Source of the DNA: Diphasiastrum complanatum
Taxonomy: Eukaryota; Streptophyta; Lycopodiopsida; Lycopodiales; Lycopodiaceae
Direction of reading: 5' to 3'
Assembly: GCA_029204225.1 (NCBI GenBank)
Contig: CM055100.1
Span: 20,044,155-20,108,154, forward strand
Length of the DNA stretch: 64,000 nucleotides
Shown: positions 55,879-64,000 of the stretch, piece after piece
How positions within the stretch are numbered: the first letter of the stretch is position 1
Layout: each line of letters begins with the position of its first letter
Notes under the pieces: model-generated
What the model was told of the DNA's origin: nothing
Seen by the model: only the letters and a program-made list of their open reading frames with translations
Databases searched by the model: none
Program-made: the position numbers and the translations under genes

Positions 55879-58280
55879 AACAGCATGGAAAAACAAGTGA
55901 TATGCCAGCATAAAGAGATCATCCTGACAAAGGATAGCTAAAACGGAGAAATATGCACCAGCATTGTCAAAAGCCCAAGGTATCCATAAGGCCCATGAAT
56001 GAGAAGTAGCAATGGCACACGGTATCCTCAAGGCCCATATCACGAGAAGAGCAGCATGCCAAAAGCTCCCAAAGGACCAAGAAATCAATGCATCTCTAAA
56101 AAGACATGATGCTTTTGATACCCATTCTCTATGTTTAAAATTATTCATATATTTAACACAAGAATTGCTACTATCATTTAATAGTTTCAAATAATGCTCT
56201 TGGGCTAGGTTCACTGTCTATCACCACATCAGATGGTATGTAAGTTTGGCTTGCCGCTAATGTCTATATGCCTATAATTGAGATTTTGCATCCACATTTC
56301 CACTCGTATATTGCAACTACATGGAATTTGTGATCTTCGTAGTTACTTTGTGTATGCTTATTCGCTTTAGACAATTTCTTATAGAACTCTTGTGGCATTC
56401 ATGAATTATTCAAGTAGCCACATATTTCTTTGCTACTTATGTATGTATGATCGGTATCATGCCTCTTCCATTTGGTTTCTATGTTTCATGCATTTATATT
56501 AACATCACTTCACTTTGTCACAATATGCTATCCTACAACATTTATATTTCAAATAGCAACCATGGGACATTTAAGACTTGTGATTGCATAAGGATTTGGT
56601 GCCATCCATGTGTAATTATTTATGATGTAATTCATCAATCTTGGTGTTCTTTTGTTCTAGCATGGTGCACAATTATGTTTCTCAACATGGATTTCAAACC
56701 CGGAATAGCTAACTACGCTAAAATTGTATTGAATCTTGTGCAATTTCCCCATAGTTTGTGCTGGTATTATAGAATCATTAGCATACATCTCATTTGGATA
56801 CATGATCATTTCAAATGTCATTATGGCAATGGCTCATGGTGTGATAGTTGTTCTTAGATGAGATCAATTGATCTATTGGTATAGCTTTGATCATTTTTTG
56901 TATCATCCATGAATGGTTCTTATACGACATCATCAGTCTATTTGCATAGCTTTGATCATTTTTTTATATAATCATTCACCATCTTTTCAATTTGGTCGGA
57001 TTTTTGTTACATGATTTTGACATTTGTGGGAGTTGATTTTCTTGTAGAACGTGTACACACAAAAAAGTAGAAGAAATTTGGTATCAAAATATGTTTTATA
57101 TCTTGATATATAAAGTACTTACAATGAGTTGGTCTTTAGTAAGCAATAAACTTTTTTTATTATTATCAAAGGGAATTCAAGGGAGATAGCAAGGGAGGAA
57201 TTCACATAAGTATTGCAATATATTTCAGCTTCATACAACACCCAAATAATATAAACTAAAATGAGATCACTAAAGTCAAACCCTCGTGTTGAGGGGAATT
57301 TTCTCCTACATGTCCAATGATAACAACTCAAATGAAATGATTGCTTATTTGGGTCGATGTGAGAAGAATCGATCTGACACCAACTATAAAAGTGTCTATA
57401 TTTAGATAAACATCTTTAGCCAACATAATGTCTAACCTCACGTAGTACCTCGACATCATATTCTCTCTTTAGCTCCATAAGCTTTCCTTTAGATGATCTT
57501 CTAGGTTAACGCCTTTTTTCTTTTTTGTTTGCAACTTTGTGCTATAGATATTTTGACTGTCACCCCTTCAAAATCAAGAATAAGTACTTAGTTGATCCTT
57601 ACGTGACTAGATTATTGACAATATGTGTCATACTTAAGGGCACTATGAATAAAGTAGGGTTGTCGTGCTGTAGTAACTCATAGCCAAGAAAAACAAGACA
57701 ATCAAACATCAATTTCTTAAAAAATGGGATCCGATTCAAACAGAGATGACTCACAAGGGCCAGGGGAACACAACCATATGGAGAACAAATTATTATTGTC
57801 AAGATTGTATTCGTTCCTAATTAGAGCCAAGCATGACTAACAAAAGAGCTACTTTATACCAATGACATTCACAAAAGTGTTCATGCCTTGCATATATTCT
57901 CTACTTTGCCATGTGTTTGTTAGATGACATGCTAAGCTCCCCTTGTGCGTGCAAGCATAGCTTTCTTTCATTCGTGCTTAGCTTTTTTGCATGAACTGCC
58001 ATTTCTAGGATGTGGACATGTGCATAACCTCATGGTTTGATCTGCAAGAATTCTCTTTACATGCAAGGATTCCAAACTTTAAAGTCTTACAAGTTTCTTA
58101 TTTATGATGTACGTTAATCATTTGCTCAAAGACATGGCAAATGACATGAATGCTTGTTTGTATTTTGTCTATCATCAAGATTTTAGTCTCGTAGATCAGC
58201 TACCACATAATACACGAATTTCCACAAGAATCAAAGCCTTATTCACAATTATGAACTAGCCAATGGTTGTTGGTAGAGCC
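55879..58280. other. No gene recognised
   Basis: AT-rich DNA with short frames. A 136-codon frame at 56447-56857 is hydrophobic and Cys/Ile/His-rich and looks like chance translation. Confidence 0.5.
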
Positions 58281-58282
58281 AT

Positions 58283-58398
58283 CCATTACCACAAATAATC
58301 CAAGACCCGGGCAGTGAGTGGCAGAGACCACAAGCTTCCTGGCGATCAGATTATTTGTGGTAATGGCCAGACCAATTGGCCATTACCGCACATAAGTG
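58283..58398. repeat. Foldback element
   Basis: The 18-mer at 58283-58300 is exactly reverse-complementary to 58349-58366, with a 48-nt loop. The right arm's GTAATGGCC (58360-58368) also pairs with GGCCATTAC at 58378-58386 across a 9-nt loop, so two alternative stems share one strand. This fits a small foldback/MITE-like element or a hairpin RNA. Confidence 0.75.
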
Positions 58399-58507
58399 CC
58401 ATTCACACGATTGTGTTTTTTTTTTTGTCATAGGCGTAGTCATTGGGTCTTCTAGAACATTCGACCACAAGCAGTCGCAGGCTTTTTTTTGTTTTTCCGT
58501 AGCAGGT

Positions 58508-58646
58508 TCTCTCTCTCTCTCTCTCTCTCTCTAGAAATTTTCGATAGTCAGGGAAAAAGGAAAAAAAGTTGAAGCCCTAAGGTGAATGTCAATTATGTAC
58601 AGCTCAATCAATGGCATTTCACACACACACACACACACACACACAC
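58508..58646. repeat. (CT)n and (CA)n microsatellites
   Basis: A CT run at about 58509-58532 and a CA run at about 58621-58646, separated by unique sequence. Confidence 0.9.
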
Positions 58647-59494
58647 CACACAACACACAACAAACCTAAGGCATTCCAACACATGGGCATCATGAATGCA
58701 ATGAAGTCCTACGATTTGGCAGTCGGAACACCTTTATGCACGGGTCTTCAGTAGATTAACAAAGCAGATCCCATACCATAAGGATACTGGGAACATCCAC
58801 ATTTCTATCACTTCATTGAAATTCAACTAAGCTGGCACTACTAGATAATTTGCAGTCTTTCATGAGATGCCATAAAATGAAACCTAATAATTTCTCATGT
58901 GGGGTGGCAAATTGTAATCTCATAAGCAAACATAGACGTTTCACAAAAAGGTAATTAAAGACAACATAGCATTGACGCAAAGTGTAATCTTTTCTCGAGC
59001 CAGCTGGTTACAAGCATGCATCCCGTTTCAGCTCATTTGGGTATACAAGAGTAGGACGTCAGTTCTCAAATTTTGAGAAATTTTCCTTGGATTAGTCACA
59101 AGAATACATGTTGCAGGCAACTTGCTATCATCTGAAAATCTCAGTAAAAATCTTGTGAAAACACAAGACTTGCAAGAAGCACATACTTGGCAGTAAATTA
59201 GGAGCTAGAATTAACCTATCTCTCTCCTTGCTTTAAATTGATATTTAACTCCCGGTAATGTATAAACTCAAGGTGAAGCTCCAGGTGCTTTGATTCTTGT
59301 GTTGACAATGTTAGCCAGTATTTAAATGCACTACCCAGCCCTCTTTGCAGGCATATTTCTTCTTTCCATTCTTATTTTGCTCCATACATGAATGTTACTG
59401 GGCCATAAATCAATAGACTGGTTGACATGCTTGTACGGACAGCATCCCATATTAGAATCTCAAGTGCAGCATCGACTTGTCTGAACTTTTTCTA

Positions 59495-59985
59495 TCAGAT
59501 GAAATTATTCACATCTAGTATGAATTCTTCTAACTGTGTCAAAATACTGTGTCTATTTATAGCAACTTTGGAGCTTAAACACCTTTGACATATTTTAGAA
59601 TATGTCCTCTCAAGTTGGGATATAGGAAAGCCATTTGTCAATAGCATAAGCTTTTTTGTAAGCTCCTCAATCTGATGCTGCAGGGTGGCAGAACAAACTG
59701 CCTCGGTTTCACCACTTCCATTGATGGACTCAGAACAAGGTATAGAGTCTCTGCTTGGTACTTCCAAGTTAATACACTCATTATAATTTGAGTGATTGAG
59801 TGCCTTATCAGATTCCTTCAATATTGCTTGATCATAATCTGTACTGTCCACATGGCAAGGTTGACAAGGTGCGTCAGCTACAAATGCAGAAGGTAAAACT
59901 GTATGCTCGCCTTGTACTTCTTTGACAGAGTCATTTAAATGACATAGATTTGCGGCATCTTCAGGTGCTTCAGCAGTTCCTTCAC
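59495..59985 (-). CDS. Probable 3'-terminal exon of an unidentified gene
   Basis: The - strand has a good splice acceptor (TTACTATTTTTGCAG) ending at 59986, then an open frame of about 163 codons to the stop at 59495. It begins EGTAEAPEDAANLCHLNDSV, is acidic and Ser/Cys-rich to about residue 100, and ends in a helical part: LQHQIEELTKKLMLLTNGFP, ISQLERTYSKICQRCLSSKV, then LTQLEEFILDVNNFI. The end faintly recalls the C-terminal tail of ATAD2-type AAA+/bromodomain proteins, but that is a guess. The exon starts with two bases of a split codon, and I could not find the preceding exon. The frame is open over 490 bp with even composition, which supports coding. Confidence 0.5.
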
Positions 59986-59986
59986 C

Positions 59987-61500
59987 TGCAAAAATAGTAA
60001 CCTAGGCTCATCAATTGCAGCATTCAGAGTGGGTTTTTTAGAGATTTCAGTAACTGCACCTTCCTTGGCTTCCGTAGAGGTTTAATCTCCAGTAATAAAA
60101 AGGGATGTACACAGTGCACACTAAATATCCTGCTAAGCCCAATTTGTTTGATAAAAGACACAAGCACGCCCATGACACAAAGATATGGGTGACACTGAAA
60201 ACCCTGAAAGTTTAACAGGTTCAGAACTGATTACAAAACAGCAACATTGCGAAACTAAAAACTTATTCTTCATGGTAGTGCTCTTGCAGGCACGCAGGTA
60301 TATTATGGATAGAACTTCGCTAATTAACTGTAATTAACAGTAAAACTAAGAGCAGAGTCCACCATAAAACCTCTGAAAAAAATACTAAAGTCTGCACCAA
60401 CTTTGGAAATCAACCTGGAGCCCTCCGAACAAGTTGATGGGATGTCTCCTTCAAAATTGCTACTTATGCACTTACATATGTGCTAAATAACTTACTCCAT
60501 GGGTAAGATGGATGGAATAAAACGCGACAAACACTAGCATCAAAGAGCAAGGCCAATTTATGTAGCGCTAAAATCCTGCATCCACATGAAAATTATTGAA
60601 TGAAGGAAGAGCAATTACTTCCACTTGCTTAAACCAAAAGACTGCACTAATGCATGAAATATTAGGGAGGGGCAAAGCGAGCGAGCGTGAGTGTGTGTAT
60701 GTGTGTGAAAGATAAGTCCATGTATTTCATTGGAATGAAAAAAAGAAATTTACAACAAAATTAATGACCTTAATTATCATAGATTGCAAATTGTAACAGA
60801 CATTCATGGGCAAATATAAAACTTCATATGAACATCCAGTATAAACTGCTATATTAAAAGAAATACTGGACACATGTGACTGTCTATCCAAACATTGACT
60901 GCTATCTCAAATAACTTGATAATTCTGGCATCTGAACTCCCACTGAATCTCAATATAGGCATCATTGCTTACTAGAGTGGAGTGCGACAATCTGATAAAC
61001 ATACATAGCTACTAGTCAACTCTATGCAAACATGAAAAGCATGCAAAAAATCTTTCCCTACTGGTTTTTGGTCTCTGATCCCAAGCTGCAACTTTAGAAA
61101 ATTGTGTCATTGTGACATCTCTATGCTGGCCTCATTCTGTGTGATATCTCATCTGTTATGAGCTCAATCACATATATTGGCATCAAATGAAGCATAAAGA
61201 CAGCAAATAGCATTCATAAGCATTCTCCAACTAAGAAGACTCAATGAACAACAATGGTTGCCGAAAGCTCAGGCACACCTCTGGTTAAGATCTCCAGCAA
61301 TATTCCCCACACGAAGCTCAGGACATCAAAATCAATAGCCTGAAAAACGGTAATCTTTGGCCCTTACTTATATCCATTTAGCAATCATCTAAAAGGTTCC
61401 ATATGCGACTTGTTGTAAGGCACCCAATTTAGGGCATCTAAAATTCAATATAAACAAAAGAGTGAAGCACACTTGCATGAAAAATATCACAAGCATGAAT
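59987..61500. other. No further exon identified
   Basis: Upstream (on the - strand) of the probable terminal exon. A coding-like frame TEAKEGAVTEISKKPTLNAA lies at about 60005-60075, but it does not join the exon in phase through a usable intron. No transposon motif seen. Confidence 0.4.
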
Positions 61501-61501
61501 G

Positions 61502-61900
61502 TTATCGAGAAGCTTGCAATTGACATGTGACAGGACTAAGCTTTTCTAAAATTGTGAAAGGACCATAACAGCGGGCAAATAGTTTTTCAGTAAGAAATTG
61601 ACCTTGAACAAATTTCTGATGGGCAAAAGATAAACAGATGTTAATAGCATGGCCTTGATCAAATTCTAGAAAGGACCTATGGCAATCGACAAAGAGCTTA
61701 TACTGATTGTAAATATACTCCAACTGATCTCGTGCCTGCATTCAATAGTCACGTGACTCAGCAAAAACAAAGTTATAATAAGGACCTGGCATTTCATTGG
61801 CAACTGTACAGTGTGCTATAGGTCATGCTTCTGGATGCCGGTCTCTCTGGCTTTTCGGCGATATACTAGAAACTATACATGTAATTTCACTGGCTTCCCG
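61502..61900 (-). pseudogene. Gypsy integrase C-terminal fragment
   Basis: ARDQLEYIYNQYKLFVDCHR, SFLEFDQGHAINICLSFAHQ and KLFARCYGPFTILEKLSPVT match the post-integrase linker and GPFxI block of gypsy elements. Upstream to about 61850 the frame reads EMPGPYYNFVFAESRD with stops. It ends at LQASR and lacks the chromodomain. A separate copy from the element at 63.6-64 kb. Confidence 0.75.
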
Positions 61901-62123
61901 GTTTACGGTTTATGGTGCTAGTTTTATGATATTGGAGCATCTAGCAAAAATGGGCATACAATGCTAAGCAAAAATAGGGCCTGTACAATGCATAGTATGC
62001 ATTAAAAAAAGAATTCAAATTATTTCCCTCGAAAAACCATGCATTTTAATTTGAACCCCATACTGCACAAAAAAAAATTGCGGTCCACTACGTTACAAGA
62101 CGATCCCCCATAAATGCAATCAT

Positions 62124-62127
<4 letters not shown>

Positions 62128-62160
<33 letters not shown>
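62128..62160. repeat. (AT)n microsatellite
   Basis: About 16 AT units just left of the GC-rich palindrome. Confidence 0.95.
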
Positions 62161-62162
<2 letters not shown>

Positions 62163-62177
62163 AAGGAAGCCGACCCT

Positions 62178-62201
62178 GGACGCGGACGCGCGTCCGCGTC
62201 C
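62178..62201. repeat. Perfect 24-bp GC-rich palindrome
   Basis: Two GGACGC words meet two GCGTCC words head to head, giving a perfect 12-bp inverted repeat with no spacer. It is followed within 10 bp by a CACGTG core (62205-62210). Confidence 0.92.
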
Positions 62202-62276
62202 GAACACGTGTCCCCCCATTTTCTAAATTTATTTTTTTCAAAAAAACAAAGAAATACAGGGACTTGCCCACCCTGT

Positions 62277-62292
62277 CCCCCCCCCCCCCCCC
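62277..62292. repeat. Poly-C tract
   Basis: Sixteen consecutive C between the palindrome at 62178 and the hairpin at 62361. Confidence 0.95.
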
Positions 62293-62360
62293 TTATCAGA
62301 GGGTGGCTGGCACCCACCTGCCCCCTCCTCTTAAAAAATAGGAAAACGGAACCCAAAAAA

Positions 62361-62390
62361 GGTTTGTTGCAAAAAAATTTGCAACAAACC
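62361..62390. repeat. Perfect hairpin, 13-bp stem and 4-nt loop
   Basis: GGTTTGTTGCAAA and TTTGCAACAAACC flank AAAA. The low-complexity surroundings contain no gene. No T-run follows, so it is not a classic terminator. Confidence 0.9.
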
Positions 62391-62540
62391 TAACCACTGC
62401 CCCCATGCCTCCCATGTTTGATATCTCTGTAGTCGGACACGAAAGGGCAACAATTTATATTTTTTGAGTCTCCAGAACATTGTCTCGTGCCCTCGCTATC
62501 TCTCTCTCCCTGACGAACCAGAAGAGTGACAAGCTCTCAG

Positions 62541-62873
62541 GATCACAAGACCTACACATTACTATGTCTTAAATGATGAGAGTGGTTTTCCTCGGATGAA
62601 CTTCAACAGCTTACTAATTACTTATGCAAAACTGTTTCATTCACTACAGGGAACCACGAGACCTACACAGTACTATGTCTTATATGATGTGATCGGTTTC
62701 CCCCCGGATGAACTTCAACAACTTACTAATTACTTATGCAAAACTGTTTCATTCACTACAGGGAACCACGAGACCTACACAGTACTATGTCTTATATGAT
62801 GTGATCGGTTTCCCCCCGGATGAACTTCAACAGCTTACTAATTACTTATGCAAAACTGTTTCATTCACTACAG
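62541..62873. repeat. 112-bp tandem repeat, about three copies
   Basis: The word ATGAACTTCAACAGCTTACT recurs at 62596, 62708 (one base changed) and 62820, spacing exactly 112 bp. Each copy ends TTCATTCACTACAGG and is followed by ACCACGAGACCTACACAGTA, except the last, which breaks at 62874 into CCGTCCGTCCG. The first unit is preceded by a diverged half unit (62541-62595). Because 112 is not a multiple of 3, the frame changes at each unit. Confidence 0.92.
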
Positions 62874-62879
62874 GCCGTC

Positions 62880-63602
62880 CGTCCGTTCCTCGTCCTGTCT
62901 GCTCCCACAGGTTCCTATCGAGGTTGTCCACTGGCCAAAACAGACGGCACCTGAAACGGATCCTGTTTGAAGAAATGGGGCCGTCGGACGGAAAGCTGCA
63001 AATCTAGTCCATTTCGATTGACCTAAATGTGTTTCTGTCCCGTCGAACGACCATTTTGACCGGACGATACCCGAATCGAGTCAAGCTCGGTCCCTTGGGT
63101 TCGTACCTATAAAGTCCTCAACTCAGGATTCTAGTCTAAGCATACCATACAAAGCAACAACACATGGGAACCGGTGGAGGTTAAACCAACCCAACCAAAC
63201 CTAAATCAAACGGATCTAGCCCCCAAGCTATGGATCAATCAGAGTCATGGAAAGAGGAGTCACACCAGCAGCATGTAGCTACTCATCACAAATCAAGCAT
63301 ACACTAGTGAGAGCGCAGCAGGTATACTTATACCCTCCAAGGCCCATGCACCACTAGTAGTGCACTGTGACACCTCACTGGACACCTCTGCAGCCTATCT
63401 GGGCCACGTCATCCTGTTCCCTAATGACTCACTGATAGACCCATACCAACTCCACCACCATGTGTTTAGGCCTACAACCATTAATTATGACCATGTACAC
63501 ATAAGGGCCCCAATTCCCTTATAGTCACAATAAACTTACGGGTTGTTGGTCTACCGGTCCCTAGCATGGACACGCTACCCGAGACCAGTCATGGGCATGA
63601 CA
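62880..63602 (-). mobile_element. Chromovirus 3' LTR (inner edge certain, outer edge approximate)
   Basis: On the - strand the LTR begins TGTCATGCCC at 63602, directly after the polypurine tract. Sequence down to about 62880 is noncoding and includes a TATA-like segment near 63108. The outer end was not matched to a second LTR, which would lie beyond the window. Confidence 0.6.
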
Positions 63603-63618
63603 TTCTTTCCCCCTTATT
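63603..63618 (-). other. Polypurine tract of the chromovirus
   Basis: The - strand reads AATAAGGGGGAAAGAA immediately before the LTR start TGTCATG. Confidence 0.8.
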
Positions 63619-63659
63619 CAAGTTCTGTCCTCAGAACTTAAAACTGGGAAAGTTCCTCC

Positions 63660-64000
63660 TTAAGCTTCCTTCCTGTTCCCAGGCTGTTCCCAGGAATCGT
63701 CATCGTCCGCACATCCCCTCCATCGAACCAGATGCTCGGTAACTATACGATTTCTCAATTGTTTAGTTCTTGTGTCCAAGATCTTTTCGGGTTCAAGACG
63801 AGATACACCCGATGATTCATCCAACAGGTCCAACTGATCTCCAGATCCAAGATGCTCTCCTTCACGTAGACTCTTTTTGAGACGACTAACGTGAAATACG
63901 GGATGCACTTGCGATCCATCCGGGAGTTCCAATTGGTAAGCTAAGGATCCGATCTTTTTCAAGATCTTAAACGGTCCTCTATATCTAGGGGACAACTTAT
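63660..64000 (-). CDS. Chromovirus pol C-terminus with chromodomain (continues past the window)
   Basis: An open frame entering from beyond 64000 and ending at TAA-type stop 63660: KLSPRYRGPF-type MSPRYRGPFKILKKIGSLAY, QLELPDGSQVHPVFHVSRLK, then LEPEKILDTRTKQLRNRIVT and EHLVRWRGCADDDDSWEQPG. The first part is the GPY/F module after integrase; the second is a chromodomain with the expected VRW and SWE residues. This marks a Ty3/gypsy chromovirus. No lesion is visible here, unlike the other elements in the window, so it may be younger. Confidence 0.92.
   Translation of the reverse strand, partial: KLSPRYRGPFKILKKIGSLAYQLELPDGSQVHPVFHVSRLKKSLREGEHLGSGDQLDLLDESSGVSRLEPEKILDTRTKQLRNRIVTEHLVRWRGCADDDDSWEQPGNRKEA

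Noticed and set aside
56447-56857. 136-codon membrane protein
   Set aside because: Hydrophobicity follows from T-rich DNA; no family match, no supporting splice or promoter signals.
62361-62390. Rho-independent-type terminator
   Set aside because: Plant nuclear context and no T run after the stem.

Overview
The window reads as nuclear DNA of a land plant with a repeat-rich genome. It holds a CGL160-type chloroplast ATP synthase assembly gene, a family confined to the green lineage, split by multi-kilobase introns. Nearly everything else is decayed LTR retrotransposon, LINE or SINE sequence mixed with long GA/CT microsatellites. The dense, old, nested repeats and huge introns would fit a large genome such as that of a fern, but nothing here fixes the species. 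There is no bacterial, organellar or CRISPR content, and no rRNA gene or complete tRNA gene was recognised.

Region 1 (1-18.4 kb). Two arms of a large inverted duplication (about 1905-5135 and 13737-17245) face each other across roughly 8.6 kb. Each arm carries a BMT5-like (rRNA uridine-N3 methyltransferase fold) gene with the same four-exon layout, and each copy is broken by different lesions. Each arm also carries the same tRNA-derived SINE-like unit. The spacer holds a decayed Ty3/gypsy element on the + strand (LTR end, leader, gag, zinc knuckle, protease, 5.2-10.0 kb) and a decayed Ty1/copia element on the - strand (10.0-13.1 kb).

Region 2 (18.6-27.5 kb). This stretch is a copia graveyard. 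It has an RT/RNase H end with polypurine tract on the + strand, then at least three copia fragments on the - strand joined out of order (25.8 to 20.9 kb), with a 91-bp tandem duplication across one chimeric join. An unassigned 229-codon ORF lies at 19.9-20.5 kb.

Region 3 (29.4-41.5 kb). The CGL160-like gene runs on the - strand. Seven exons can be placed with canonical splice sites and consistent phases. One internal exon and the 3' end were not found. Its introns contain two antisense copies of one LINE family, a gypsy integrase fragment and a gypsy leader/LTR fragment.

Region 4 (41.8-56 kb). Further gypsy remnants occur here, including a - strand LTR/PBS/protease piece and a separate + strand LTR of the same family. 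Copia gag/protease fragments follow, with a broken gag-like reading frame of about 420 codons that I could not assign to a known gag family.

Region 5 (56-64 kb). Mostly unassigned sequence, with one probable terminal exon of an unidentified - strand gene (59.5-60.0 kb), a foldback element, a perfect 24-bp GC-rich palindrome, a 112-bp tandem repeat, and the 3' end (chromodomain, polypurine tract, LTR) of a - strand chromovirus that continues past the window edge. The only gene that looks possibly functional is the CGL160-like one; the elements do not form a joint pathway.
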